DNA of 64,000 nt from Rhizobium sp. FKL33 (GCF_005222915.1 NZ_STFX01000020.1:1-64000); one strand, 5' to 3'; positions 51,524 to 60,914 are shown, counted from the stretch's first letter. The notes: generated by a model not told the origin, from the letters alone. Numbers and translations are program-made.

Positions 51524-52804
51524 ATGTTGAATACGGATATTGCCGCCCGCAGAACCGATGCGATCTCGCGCGGCGTCGGCGTCACCACGCAGGTCTATGC
51601 CGACAAGGCCGAGAATGCCGAAGTCTGGGATGTCGAGGGCCGTCGCTACATCGATTTTGCCGCCGGCATCGCCGTGGTCAACACCGGCCATCGCCATCCC
51701 AAGGTGATCGCGGCGGTGAAGGATCAGCTCGATCACTTCACCCATACCTGCCATCAGGTCATTCCTTACGAAAACTACGTCACGCTCGCCGAGCGCCTGA
51801 ACAACGCCGTTCCCGGCGACTTCAAGAAGAAGACCATCTTCGTGACCACCGGCGCCGAAGCGGTCGAAAACGCCATCAAGATTGCGCGCGCCGCCACCAA
51901 CCGCTCCGCCGTCATCGCCTTCACCGGCGCCTTCCATGGCCGCACCTTCATGGGCATGACGCTGACCGGCAAGGTCGTTCCCTACAAGACCGGTTTCGGC
52001 GCGATGATGCCCGACGTCTTCCACGTGCCGTTCCCGGTGGAGCTGCATGGCCAGACGATCGAGGATTCGCTGTCGGTGCTCGACAAGCTGTTCAAGGCCG
52101 ATGTCGATCCGGCGCGCGTCGCCGCCTTCATCGTTGAGCCCGTGCAGGGCGAGGGCGGCTTCTATGAAGTGCCGCGCGCCTTCATGGTCAAGCTGCGCGA
52201 ACTCGCCGACAAGCATGGCATCCTGCTGATCGCCGACGAAGTGCAGACCGGCTTCGCCCGCACCGGCAAGCTGTTCGCCATGGAGCATTACGGCGTCGTT
52301 CCCGACCTCACCACCATGGCCAAGGGCCTGGGCGGCGGTTTCCCGATCGCCGCCGTCACCGGCCGCGCCGACATCATGGACGCGCCCGGCCCCGGCGGTC
52401 TCGGCGGCACCTATGGCGGCAATCCGATCGGCATCGCCGCCGGCAACGCCGTGCTCGATGTCATCGAGGAAGAGAAGCTTTGCGACCGTGCCGAACAGCT
52501 GGGCGCCCGCCTCAAGCAGCGCCTGCAGTCGCTGATCGAGGCCGTGCCGCAGATCGCCGACATCCGCGGCCCCGGCTTCATGAACGCCGTCGAGTTCAAC
52601 ATTCCCGGCACCAAGACCCCGAATGCAGACTTCACCAACAAGGTGCGGGTGCGGGCTCTCGAAAAGGGTCTGATCCTGCTCACCTGCGGCGTCCACGGAA
52701 ACGTCATCCGCTTCCTGTCGCCGATCACCATCCAGGACGATGTCTTCGCCGAAGCGCTCGACATTCTCGAAACCACGCTGCGCGAATGCGCCAAGGAGGC
52801 CTGA
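51524..52804 (+). CDS. gabT: 4-aminobutyrate aminotransferase
   Basis: A 426-residue class III aminotransferase moving the amino group of GABA to 2-oxoglutarate. The family segments are present: TTGAEAVENAIKIARAAT, GAFHGRTFMGMTLTGK, LIADEVQTGFARTGKLFAMEH, and the PLP lysine in TTMAKGLGGGFPIAAV. The sequence is close to GabT rather than ornithine or acetylornithine aminotransferases, and the neighbour gabD confirms the pathway. The gene is divergent from a MerR-XRE-cupin regulator and 3 bases before gabD. Confidence 0.96.
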   Translation: MLNTDIAARRTDAISRGVGVTTQVYADKAENAEVWDVEGRRYIDFAAGIAVVNTGHRHPKVIAAVKDQLDHFTHTCHQVIPYENYVTLAERLNNAVPGDFKKKTIFVTTGAEAVENAIKIARAATNRSAVIAFTGAFHGRTFMGMTLTGKVVPYKTGFGAMMPDVFHVPFPVELHGQTIEDSLSVLDKLFKADVDPARVAAFIVEPVQGEGGFYEVPRAFMVKLRELADKHGILLIADEVQTGFARTGKLFAMEHYGVVPDLTTMAKGLGGGFPIAAVTGRADIMDAPGPGGLGGTYGGNPIGIAAGNAVLDVIEEEKLCDRAEQLGARLKQRLQSLIEAVPQIADIRGPGFMNAVEFNIPGTKTPNADFTNKVRVRALEKGLILLTCGVHGNVIRFLSPITIQDDVFAEALDILETTLRECAKEA

Positions 52805-52807
52805 TCC

Positions 52808-54286
52808 ATGGCGATCTCCGACACCTTCAAGTCCAAACTCAAGGATCCGAGCCTGCTCGTCGACAAGGCGCTGGTGTCTGGCGTCTGGGTGGACAAAAGC
52901 GATAGTGGCAAGACCTTCGACGTGACCAACCCGGCCACCGGCGAGGTCATCGCTACGCTGCCCGACATGAGCCGTGCGGAAACCGCCCGCGCCATCGACG
53001 CCGCCTACAAGGCCCAGAAGGCCTGGGCGGCGAAGACCGGCAAGGAGCGCGCCGGCGTGCTGCGCAAGCTCTACGACCTCATGGTCGCAAACGCCGACGA
53101 TCTCGCCATCATCCTGACCACGGAAATGGGCAAGCCCGTTGCCGAGGCCAAGGGCGAGGTGCTCTATGGCGCATCTTACGTGGAATGGTTCGCCGAAGAA
53201 GCCAAGCGCGTCTATGGCGACACAATCCCCGGCCATCAGCCAGACAAGCGCATCATCGTCATCAAGCAGCCGGTCGGCGTCGTCGCCGCGATCACGCCCT
53301 GGAACTTCCCCAACGCCATGCTGGCGCGCAAGGTGGCGCCGGCGCTGGCGGCAGGTTGCGCCATGGTGTCCAAGCCCGCCGGCGAAACGCCGCTCTCGGC
53401 TTTGGCGCTGGCGCTGCTCGCCGAGCGCGCCGGTCTTCCGGCCGGCCTGTTCAGCGTCATCCTGTCGTCGGATTCTGCGCCGATCGGCCAGGAAATGTGC
53501 GCCAACGACAAGATCCGCAAGCTGACCTTCACCGGCTCGACCAATGTCGGCAAGATCCTGATGCGTCAGGGCGCCGACCAGATCCTCAAGCTCGGCCTGG
53601 AGCTCGGCGGCAATGCGCCGTTCATCGTGTTCGACGACGCCGATCTCGATGCGGCGGTCGAAGGCGCGATGGTGTCGAAATATCGCAACAACGGCCAGAC
53701 CTGCGTCTGCGCCAACCGGCTCTATGTCCAGGCCGGCGTTTATGACGCGTTCGCTGAAAAACTTGCTGCCCGCGTGTCACAGATGAAAGTCGGCGACGGC
53801 TTCGAGGCCGGCGTCAACGCCGGTCCGCTGATCTCGGCCAAGGCGCTGGACAAGGTCGAAGAGCATATCGGCGACGCCCTCTCCAAGGGCGCCAAGGTTG
53901 CGGTCGGCGGCAAGCGCGACGAGAAGGGCGGCCTGTTCTTCCAGCCGACCATCCTGACCGGCGTGACCAGCGAGATGAAGGTGGCCCGCGAAGAGACCTT
54001 CGGTCCCGTCGCCCCGCTCTTCAAGTTCGAGACCGAGGAAGAGGTCGTCGAGATGGCCAACAACACCGAATTCGGCCTCGCCTCCTATTTCTACTCGAAG
54101 GACCTCTCCAAGGTCTTCCGGGTGGCCGAAGCGCTGGAATATGGCATGGTCGGCGTCAATACCGGCCTGATCTCCACCGAAGTCGCCCCCTTTGGCGGCA
54201 TCAAGCAGTCCGGCCAGGGCCGCGAAGGCTCGAAATACGGCATCGAGGACTATCTCGAAGTCAAGTATCTCTGCCTGAGCGTCTGA
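52808..54286 (+). CDS. gabD: Succinate-semialdehyde dehydrogenase
   Basis: A 492-residue NAD(P)-dependent aldehyde dehydrogenase that oxidises succinate semialdehyde to succinate. The catalytic glutamate is in LELGGNAPFIVFDDADLD and the cysteine in NNGQTCVCANRLYV, as in GabD. The cofactor-binding FTGSTNVGKILM motif is also seen. It lies 3 bases after gabT and ends before a strong terminator. GabTD feeds GABA carbon into the TCA cycle; putrescine made by the nearby ornithine decarboxylase is a possible GABA precursor, but no enzyme for that step is here. Confidence 0.97.
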   Translation: MAISDTFKSKLKDPSLLVDKALVSGVWVDKSDSGKTFDVTNPATGEVIATLPDMSRAETARAIDAAYKAQKAWAAKTGKERAGVLRKLYDLMVANADDLAIILTTEMGKPVAEAKGEVLYGASYVEWFAEEAKRVYGDTIPGHQPDKRIIVIKQPVGVVAAITPWNFPNAMLARKVAPALAAGCAMVSKPAGETPLSALALALLAERAGLPAGLFSVILSSDSAPIGQEMCANDKIRKLTFTGSTNVGKILMRQGADQILKLGLELGGNAPFIVFDDADLDAAVEGAMVSKYRNNGQTCVCANRLYVQAGVYDAFAEKLAARVSQMKVGDGFEAGVNAGPLISAKALDKVEEHIGDALSKGAKVAVGGKRDEKGGLFFQPTILTGVTSEMKVAREETFGPVAPLFKFETEEEVVEMANNTEFGLASYFYSKDLSKVFRVAEALEYGMVGVNTGLISTEVAPFGGIKQSGQGREGSKYGIEDYLEVKYLCLSV

Positions 54287-54308
54287 GACGCGTCCTTATT
54301 GATTTCAG

Positions 54309-54341
54309 AGAAGCCCGGCTCGTCCGGGCTTCTTGTTGTTT
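54309..54341 (+). terminator. Rho-independent terminator after gabD
   Basis: AGAAGCCCGG pairs perfectly with CCGGGCTTCT across a 5-base loop and is followed by TGTTGTTT. Confidence 0.9.
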
Positions 54342-54444
54342 AGGATTAGCGAACGAGTTGTCGAGAATTTCTCGTCTATCGTGAACGTGGTCCGAGGATT
54401 ATGGTTGTCATCACAATCATGCTCCCCGTGGCCCAGAGGCAATC

Positions 54445-55254
54445 ATGGCATCGCTTTCCAACGCATTCTCCAATCTGACCTCGACCCCGCGCATGCCGGC
54501 GCTGTTCGTCGGTCACGGCAGCCCGATGAATGCGATCCTCGACAATGAGTATAGCCGCAGCTGGCGCAAGATCGGCGAGAGCCTGCCGACGCCGAAAGCC
54601 ATTCTCTGCGTATCCGCTCACTGGATGACGCGGGGGACGACGCTGGTGCATATCGGCCGCAATCCCAAGACCATTCATGATTTCGGCGGCTTTCCGCCGG
54701 AGCTGTTCGCCCAGCAATACAATGCGCCGGGGGCCCCCGATTTCGCCCAGGCGACGATCGAGCTTCTTGCGGACAGCCATGCCGACGGCGATGATCGCTG
54801 GGGGTTGGATCATGGCGCCTGGTCGGTGCTGATCCAGATGTTCCCGAAAGCCGATATTCCGGTGTTCCAGCTGTCGCTCGATCTCTCCCGAGGCCTTGCC
54901 GATCATTTCAAGCTCGCGGCCGAACTCAGGGCGCTCAGGGAGAAGGGCGTGCTGATCATCGGCAGCGGCAATATCGTCCACAATCTCCGGGCGCTGAATT
55001 TCGATGGCCAGGTGTTCGACTGGGCGGTGGAATTCGACCGTTATATGGCCGACGCCATCGAGGCGCGCGATGTCGGCAAGGTGCTGGATGCGGGGTCGCT
55101 GGGTCGCGCAGCGGCGTTGTCGCACCCGACCGTCGAGCATTTCCTGCCGCTTCTCTATCCGCTGGCGGTGATGGACAAGAGCGATGACCTCGCCTTTTTC
55201 AACGACACCATCGATCTCGGCTCGATCTCGATGCGGAGCTTCGTGCTGTCCTGA
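54445..55254 (+). CDS. ygiD: DODA-type extradiol aromatic dioxygenase (YgiD-like)
   Basis: A 269-residue class III extradiol ring-cleavage dioxygenase, 4,5-DOPA-type. Metal-binding and catalytic histidines are seen in ALFVGHGSPMNAI, VSAHWMTRG, WGLDHGAWSVL and HPTVEHFLPLLYPL. Members cleave catechol rings such as DOPA or caffeate. The gene starts at ATG 54445; its start lies downstream of a region covered partly by the gabD terminator. It converges exactly on the DUF1810 gene with stops adjacent (54286/54445 are not coupled). The natural substrate is unknown. Confidence 0.93.
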   Translation: MASLSNAFSNLTSTPRMPALFVGHGSPMNAILDNEYSRSWRKIGESLPTPKAILCVSAHWMTRGTTLVHIGRNPKTIHDFGGFPPELFAQQYNAPGAPDFAQATIELLADSHADGDDRWGLDHGAWSVLIQMFPKADIPVFQLSLDLSRGLADHFKLAAELRALREKGVLIIGSGNIVHNLRALNFDGQVFDWAVEFDRYMADAIEARDVGKVLDAGSLGRAAALSHPTVEHFLPLLYPLAVMDKSDDLAFFNDTIDLGSISMRSFVLS

Positions 55255-55707
55255 TCAGGCATTGGCCTCGGGCGTCCAGTTCGACAGCGCGAGCGTCTTG
55301 TCATCGCGCTGACCGGCGCACATTGCGTCGAGGGCGCGGGTGAAGACCGACGCCGTGTCGCCCGATGCGAGCTCGAACAGGGTCATCGAGGAGCGGAACT
55401 TCATGTCGTCGGGCGAGCCGAAGATGTCATGCAGGCTCTTGTGCTGATGCGCGAGCACAGCCTCGGTGGCCTCGATCAGCCTCGGCCCGAGCAGGGGATG
55501 GCGGAGGAATGCTCTGGCCTCATCCACGGAGGCGAAAGCGTAGAGTTGTGCGGTCGGAGACATGCCGAGACCGGCAAGCTGCGGGAAGATGAACCACATC
55601 CAATGGCTCTGCTTGCGCCCGGCCTGCAATTCTTCGAGCGCGCGGGGCCAGGTCGAAGACTGGGCATCCACGAACCGGTCGAGATGGAAGGCGAGATTGT
55701 GCGACAT
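55255..55707 (-). CDS. DUF1810 family protein
   Basis: A 150-residue protein of the DUF1810 family, recognised by FHLDRFVDAQSSTWPRALEELQAGRKQSHWMWFIFPQ, the FASVDEARAFLRHPLLGPRL block and the C-terminal KFRSSMTLFELASGDTASVFTRALDAMCAGQRDDKTLAL. The family is small and soluble, with no known activity. It converges on the dioxygenase gene without a gap, and its promoter faces the repeat-rich protein gene. Confidence 0.9.
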   Translation of the reverse strand: MSHNLAFHLDRFVDAQSSTWPRALEELQAGRKQSHWMWFIFPQLAGLGMSPTAQLYAFASVDEARAFLRHPLLGPRLIEATEAVLAHQHKSLHDIFGSPDDMKFRSSMTLFELASGDTASVFTRALDAMCAGQRDDKTLALSNWTPEANA

Positions 55708-55890
55708 AGGTGGCTCCGCGAGATTTTCGATCCGTCCAGCTTGCCGATGAAAAACGGTCGAGAGGCGCCAAAGTTTCCGTAAAGCGTCGTGGCCGTAAAT
55801 TTAAGGCGAGTTTGTTAAGCGTTCCGAAACGTCGCCCCCTTATCGTCCGGTAACCATTCCTGTTTTGCGTATTGGCCCGGAGTATTGCGT

Positions 55891-57615
55891 GTGAAGATCG
55901 GCCTGCCAAAGATCCGCTTCTCCAAGAAGCTGGCGATCATAGCCGCTGGCATGTTGGCGCTTCTGGGCGGCACCGGGGCCGCCGCGCTTTACGTCGGCAA
56001 GGACGAGCTGCTCGGGCCGCCGAAGCCCAACACGATCGGCGGCGAATGTCAGACGATCCAGACCATGGTGCTGAAGACGCCCGGCAAGCGGCTGTGGATG
56101 CGTAAATATGTGAAGATGGCCTCCGCCGACGCCGATATGCGCATCAAGACTGCGCTGCGCGTCGCCGGCCTTCTCGCCAAGACCAACAAGGTCGACCTGA
56201 TCCAGGTGTCGATCCTCGACGATCGCGGACCCGACAAACGCGCCTTCATGCGCGGCCGCGCCATCGGCGCCGAAGTGGTGATCGCGCTGGAGCCGCGTTA
56301 CGTTCCGGAGATGAAGCAGCCGTTCATCGCACGCTATTACGACGGCCTGCCGGCCGAGGACGGCCACTTCTATGGCGAGCGCGTCGATCTCGACGTCGAG
56401 GAGGTCAAGGCCTTCATGGCGGCGATGAAGGACGAGCCGGAAAAGCTCGATTGCGCCGATATTCCCAAGCCCGAGCCGGCCGAAGGCGAAAAGCCCGCGC
56501 ATGGCGCCGCCAAGCCTGCGCATGGCGCGACCGTTTCCGAGGGACATGCCGCCCCGGCCGCCGAAGGCCACGGCGAGGAAGCCAAAACAGAAGGCCATGG
56601 CGAAGAAGCGCCGGCTGAAGGCCACGGCGAAAAGACCGCCGAGGGTCATGGCGAAACGCCGGCCGGCGAAGAGGCGAAGGCGGAAGGGCATGGCGAGGAG
56701 CCGGCCAAGGAGCCCTCGATGATGGATTCCGTCCTCGGCATGGTCGGTCTGGGCGGCGGCGAGGACAAGCCGGCCGAGGGCCATGACGCCAGCGCGCCGA
56801 CCGAAGGTCACGCTGCTCCCGCCGAGGAAGGGCATGCCGCGCCGGCCGCCGAAGGGCATGGCGAAGAGCCCAAATCCGAAGGCCATGGCGAAAAGACCGC
56901 TGAGGGCCATGGCGAAACGCCTGTTGGAGAAGAGGCGAAGGCGGAAGGCCATGGCGGCGAGCCTGCCAAGGAACCGTCGATGATGGATTCGATGCTGGGC
57001 ATCGTTGGACTGGGCGGTGGCGAGGAAAAGCCCGCCGGGGGCCATGACGCCGGCCAGAAAACCGAAGGACACGCCGCGCCCGCAGAGGAAGGCCATGAAA
57101 CCGCCTCCGCCAAGCCGGAGCCGTCGATGATGGACTCCATGTTGGGCATGGTGGGCCTCGGCGCCGAGGAGAAGCCTGCGGACGATCATGCTCCGGCGAA
57201 GGCGGAGGAGGCCCCGGCCGAGGAGCCCGCCGATGCGGCCGAGGGCGACCACGCCAAGCCGGCCGAGGATCATGGCGCAGCCAGCGAACATGACGCCGCC
57301 GTGGATCAATCCGCTCAGGACCATGCGTCTCCGGCGGAAGACGCCAAGCCCGGAGAACATGCCGCCGGCGAAGGCCACGAGGCTCAGCCTGCCGAAGATC
57401 ACGCAGCGCCGGCAGAAGATCATGCCGCCCCGGCGGAAAACCATTCCGCCGCTGAAGGCCATGCCGCGCCGGTGGAGGAACATGGAGCCGCCGGCGAAGC
57501 GGACGCCGCGCCGAAGCCGGAGGAACATGGCCAGGCGGATCCTGCCGCGCATGATGCGGCTCCTGCCGAAGATCACGCCGCCGCCGAGAGCCCGCCGGCC
57601 GAAACCGCGCATTGA
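55891..57615 (+). CDS. Membrane-anchored protein with a long His/Glu/Ala repeat tail
   Basis: A 574-residue protein. An N-terminal membrane segment (about residues 13-37) is followed by a compact domain to about residue 185, with a conserved-looking core that I do not assign to a family. From about 190 to the end lies a low-complexity tail rich in EGHGE, EGHAAP and DHAAP units, with over forty histidines. PSMMDSVLGMVGLG and two near-copies occur at about residues 275, 362 and 411. GTG 55891 is chosen because CCGGAG lies upstream; a TTG two codons earlier is possible. The tail could bind metals or extend through the periplasm or peptidoglycan. No close family is recognised. Confidence 0.85.
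   Translation: MKIGLPKIRFSKKLAIIAAGMLALLGGTGAAALYVGKDELLGPPKPNTIGGECQTIQTMVLKTPGKRLWMRKYVKMASADADMRIKTALRVAGLLAKTNKVDLIQVSILDDRGPDKRAFMRGRAIGAEVVIALEPRYVPEMKQPFIARYYDGLPAEDGHFYGERVDLDVEEVKAFMAAMKDEPEKLDCADIPKPEPAEGEKPAHGAAKPAHGATVSEGHAAPAAEGHGEEAKTEGHGEEAPAEGHGEKTAEGHGETPAGEEAKAEGHGEEPAKEPSMMDSVLGMVGLGGGEDKPAEGHDASAPTEGHAAPAEEGHAAPAAEGHGEEPKSEGHGEKTAEGHGETPVGEEAKAEGHGGEPAKEPSMMDSMLGIVGLGGGEEKPAGGHDAGQKTEGHAAPAEEGHETASAKPEPSMMDSMLGMVGLGAEEKPADDHAPAKAEEAPAEEPADAAEGDHAKPAEDHGAASEHDAAVDQSAQDHASPAEDAKPGEHAAGEGHEAQPAEDHAAPAEDHAAPAENHSAAEGHAAPVEEHGAAGEADAAPKPEEHGQADPAAHDAAPAEDHAAAESPPAETAH
56539..57051 (+). repeat. Tandem 261-bp repeat in the His/Glu/Ala-rich gene
   Basis: A block encoding about 84 residues (56539-56790) recurs directly downstream (56800-57051) at an 87-residue offset. 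Both copies contain the EKTAEGHGET and EAKAEGHG segments and end in PSMMDS followed by GMVGLG-like sequence. A third, shorter copy of the MMDS motif follows near 57120. The copies differ by scattered synonymous and non-synonymous changes, so the duplication is not very recent. Confidence 0.8.
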
Positions 57616-57635
57616 GCGCAGAGACCAAGACATGG

Positions 57636-57671
57636 AAAAAGCCCCCGGACGGCGTCGTCGCGGGGGCTTTT
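57636..57671. terminator. Bidirectional terminator between the repeat-protein gene and lysS
   Basis: AAAAGCCCCCG pairs with CGGGGGCTTTT across an internal loop; A- and T-runs on the two sides make it work for both convergent genes. Confidence 0.85.
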
Positions 57672-57690
57672 CGTAATCGGACTGTCGGCC

Positions 57691-59187
57691 TCAGTCGGCC
57701 TTGTTGCGGCGGGCCGGGAAGAGGATCACGTCGCGGATCGACGGCGCATTGGTCAGCAGCATGATCAGGCGATCGACGCCGATGCCCAGGCCGCCGGCGG
57801 GCGGCATGCCCTGGTCGATGGCGTCGAGGAACTCGTCGTCGAGCTGCTTGTCCTTCTCGCCGCGGGCATGGGCCTGTTCGAGCTGCTCGACCATGCGGCG
57901 GCGCTGCTCTTCGGGGTCGTTGAGCTCGGAGAAGGCGTTGCCGACTTCCCAGGCGTTGCAATAGGTCTCGAAGCGTTCGACGAGGCGCGGCTCGCCCGGC
58001 ACTTCCTTGGCGAAGGGCGAGATGTCCTTGGGGAAATGCGTGACGTGGCTCGGCTGGATCAGCGTGCCCTCGACCTTTTCCTCGAAGATGAAGGCGAGGC
58101 ATTCGCCCCAGGTCCAGTCCTTCTCTACTTCGAAGCCGGCGGCCTTGGCGGCTGCGCGGGCTTCCTCGTCGGTCTTGATCGCCAGGAAGTCGATGCCGGT
58201 GGCTTCCTTGACGGCGTCGGGCATCGGCACGCGCTTGAACGGACCCTTGAAGGAGATCTGCTTGTCGCCGAAGGTCACTTCGGGCGTGCCGTGGATAGAG
58301 ACGGCGAGGCCTTCGAACAGCCGCTCGACGAGACCCATAATGTCCTCGTAATCGGCATAGGCCCAGTAGCACTCCATCATGGTGAATTCGGGATTGTGCC
58401 GGGTGGAGACGCCTTCGTTGCGGAAGTTGCGGTTGATCTCGAACACCTTGTCGGACAGGCCCGAGACCAGCGTGCGCTTGAGGAACAGTTCCGGCGCGAT
58501 GCGCAGATACATGTCCATCTTCAGCGTGTTGTGGAAGGTCTTGAACGGATCGGCGGTGGCGCCGCCATAGACCGTCTGCAGCATCGGCGTCTCGACTTCG
58601 AGGAAGCCTTCGCCTTCCATGAAACGGCGGATGCCGGAGACGATCTTCGAGCGCTGCTGGAAGCGCAGCTTGCTCTCTTCATTGGTGAGGATGTCGAGAT
58701 GGCGCTTGCGATAGCGCAGCTCGATGTCAGCCAGACCATGATACTTCTCCGGCATCGGCAGAAGCGTCTTGGTCAGCATGGTGATTTCATGGGCGTTGAT
58801 GGTGAGTTCGCCGCGCTTGGTGCGGCGGACCTGGCCCTTGACGCCGATGATGTCGCCGAGGTCGATCATCGGCAGAAGTGCGCGGGCTTCTTCCGGCGTC
58901 GTGTCCTTGTGGGAAAAGATCTGGATCTTGCCCGAGGCGTCATGGATGTCCATGAACATGCCGGAGTTGCGGGAGGAATAGACGCGGCCGGCGACCGTGA
59001 CGATGTCTTCCGATTCCTGGTCCGGCTCGAGACCGGCATATTTCTCGGCGAATTCCGCATTGGTGAGCGTGCGGTGGAAATGCGCCGGATAGACGTCGCC
59101 GACGGTCTTGCGCAGCTGGTCGAGCTTCTGGCGGCGGACTTCGGTCGGATCGGAGGAAAGCGCTGTTTCGGTCTTCTGTTCGGTCAT
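57691..59187 (-). CDS. lysS: Lysyl-tRNA synthetase, class II
   Basis: A 498-residue class II lysyl-tRNA synthetase. The N-terminal OB-fold anticodon domain (VAGRVYSSRNSGMFMDIHD) is followed by motif 1 around EVETPMLQ, motif 2 with FRNEGVSTRHNPEFTMMECYWAY, and motif 3 GLGIGVDRLIMLLTN. Many Hyphomicrobiales use the unrelated class I enzyme instead, so the class II form is worth noting. It lies 86 bases after gltX on the same strand and ends at a bidirectional terminator. Confidence 0.98.
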   Translation of the reverse strand: MTEQKTETALSSDPTEVRRQKLDQLRKTVGDVYPAHFHRTLTNAEFAEKYAGLEPDQESEDIVTVAGRVYSSRNSGMFMDIHDASGKIQIFSHKDTTPEEARALLPMIDLGDIIGVKGQVRRTKRGELTINAHEITMLTKTLLPMPEKYHGLADIELRYRKRHLDILTNEESKLRFQQRSKIVSGIRRFMEGEGFLEVETPMLQTVYGGATADPFKTFHNTLKMDMYLRIAPELFLKRTLVSGLSDKVFEINRNFRNEGVSTRHNPEFTMMECYWAYADYEDIMGLVERLFEGLAVSIHGTPEVTFGDKQISFKGPFKRVPMPDAVKEATGIDFLAIKTDEEARAAAKAAGFEVEKDWTWGECLAFIFEEKVEGTLIQPSHVTHFPKDISPFAKEVPGEPRLVERFETYCNAWEVGNAFSELNDPEEQRRRMVEQLEQAHARGEKDKQLDDEFLDAIDQGMPPAGGLGIGVDRLIMLLTNAPSIRDVILFPARRNKAD

Positions 59188-59246
59188 CGTATTGGCCTTT
59201 TGCGGCTGTGTTCGTTTTGGTTCGCCGGTGCGGCTGTCTCAGCCAA

Positions 59247-59268
59247 CCCTCCCCACAAGGGGGAGGGG
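59247..59268. repeat. CCCTCCCC palindromic element between gltX and lysS
   Basis: CCCTCCCC-acaa-GGGGGAGGGG forms an 8-bp hairpin. The same GC-rich palindrome type is commonly dispersed between genes in high-GC alphaproteobacteria, so it may be a repeat-family member. I saw no second full copy in this window. Confidence 0.45.
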
Positions 59269-59273
59269 CTTCC

Positions 59274-60731
59274 TCATTTTCCGCTGCCGACCATCGAGGT
59301 CAGCACCTGGATCGCCACTTTCAGGCGCTGGCGCACGACCGAGCGGCCGAGCAGCGCCATGGAATCAAAAAGCGGCAGCGAGCGCTGGCTGCCGGAGACG
59401 GCGACGAAGAGCGGCGGGGTGACGACGCGCAGCTTCTTGCCGAGACGATCGGCGATGGCGCGCAGTTCTTCCTCGATGGTCCCGACATTCCATTCCAGGA
59501 TCTTTTCAAGATCGGCCTGGACGGTGGTGACGATCTCAAGCGTTTCCGCCGGCTGGGTCTTGAGCCCGGCGAAGGAGGCAGGCGTCAGGCCGACATCGTT
59601 CGACAGCAGGAAGCCGGCGAGCGGCGGCAATTCGCCGAGCTTGGTCACGCGGCTCTGGGAGAGCTTGAGGCCTTCGACCAGCCGGTCGTTTTCCGAGGCC
59701 CAGTCGAGCACGCGCGCGACGAACTCCTCGGGCGACAGCTTTTCGCGCAGCCAGCGGCCGTTCAGCCAGTCGAGCTTCTGGACGTCGAAGATCGCGCCAG
59801 CCTTGGAGAGATTGTCGGGATCGAACTTCTCGATCAGCTCGTCCATCGACAGCAGTTCCTCGCCTTCGGCGATCTGGATGAAGAACAGACCGAGGAAGTT
59901 CATCAGCGCTTCCGGCAGATAGCCGAGCGCCGAGTAATAGGAGATCGAGGTCGGGTTCTTGCGCTTGGAAAGCTTCGACTTGTCGGCGTTGCGCATCAGC
60001 GACAGATGCATGAACACCGGCGGCTCAAGGCCGAGATAGCGATAGATGAGGATGTGCTTGGGCACGGAGGCCAGCCATTCCTCGCCGCGCGCCACATGGG
60101 TGATCTTCATCAGGTGGTCGTCGACGACGTTGGCCATATGATAGGTCGGCATGCCGTCGGCTTTCAAGAGCACCTGCATGTCGACGCTGTCCCAGGGGAT
60201 CGATACGTCGCCATAGACGCCGTCATGGAAATCGCAGGAGCCCGAGGTCGGGATCTTCATGCGCACCACATGCGGCTCTCCCGCGGCGACGCGGGCGGTG
60301 ACTTCCTCGGCCTTGATATGCAGGCAGAGACCGTCGTAGCCGGGGGGCTTGCCGGCGGCGCGCTGGTCTTCGCGCATCTTTTCCAGCCGCTCGGGCGAGC
60401 AGAAACAGCGGAAGGCGTTGCCTTCCTCGACCATCTTTTCGACGAAGGGGCGGTAGATGTCCTTGCGCTCGGACTGGCGATAGGGGCCATAGGGGCCGCC
60501 GACATCGGGGCCTTCCGACCAGGTGAGGCCGGTCCATTTCAGCGCGTCCAGCACCTTCTGCTCAAACTCGGCCGTGGAGCGGGTCGCGTCGGTGTCCTCG
60601 ATGCGGAGGATGAATTCGCCGCCATGTTTCTTGGCGAAGAGATAGTTGAACAGCGCAATATAAGCAGTGCCGACATGCGGCTCGCCGGTGGGGGAAGGTG
60701 CGATGCGGACGCGGACGCCTGAAGTTGTCAT
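59274..60731 (-). CDS. gltX: Glutamyl-tRNA synthetase
   Basis: A 485-residue class I aminoacyl-tRNA synthetase with the HIGH-type motif in RIAPSPTGEPHVGTAY, the KMSKS-type motif LSKRKNP (here KLSKRKN) and the GluRS block LRIEDTDATRSTAEFEQ. ATG 60731 gives the usual MTTSGVRVRIAPSPTG start; the 17-codon extension is not supported. Its length is normal. It precedes lysS on the same strand. Alphaproteobacteria often carry two glutamyl-tRNA synthetases, one also charging tRNA-Gln, and the specificity of this copy cannot be read directly. Confidence 0.97.
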   Translation of the reverse strand: MTTSGVRVRIAPSPTGEPHVGTAYIALFNYLFAKKHGGEFILRIEDTDATRSTAEFEQKVLDALKWTGLTWSEGPDVGGPYGPYRQSERKDIYRPFVEKMVEEGNAFRCFCSPERLEKMREDQRAAGKPPGYDGLCLHIKAEEVTARVAAGEPHVVRMKIPTSGSCDFHDGVYGDVSIPWDSVDMQVLLKADGMPTYHMANVVDDHLMKITHVARGEEWLASVPKHILIYRYLGLEPPVFMHLSLMRNADKSKLSKRKNPTSISYYSALGYLPEALMNFLGLFFIQIAEGEELLSMDELIEKFDPDNLSKAGAIFDVQKLDWLNGRWLREKLSPEEFVARVLDWASENDRLVEGLKLSQSRVTKLGELPPLAGFLLSNDVGLTPASFAGLKTQPAETLEIVTTVQADLEKILEWNVGTIEEELRAIADRLGKKLRVVTPPLFVAVSGSQRSLPLFDSMALLGRSVVRQRLKVAIQVLTSMVGSGK

Positions 60732-60914
60732 GTTACTGGCCCATGGATCATGCAAAAAAGCCGCCGCGCCAGGCAAGGCCATCAGGGCCGGCCGGCTCGC
60801 CGGAGGAAATTCGGTTGTGAAGCCGTCGCGGAAACGCCGCGCGAGGCGGCGGCGCCGGACAAGTCCGTCAGCGCCGCCTTAGGCCATATTCAGCCCTTGG
60901 CGTCAAGGAAAAGC

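Noticed and set aside
55840-57633. A 597-codon minus-strand frame opposite the His/Glu/Ala-rich gene
   Set aside because: Gly/Arg/Phe-rich mirror of the repeats. The plus strand has the start signals, membrane anchor and non-repeat domain.
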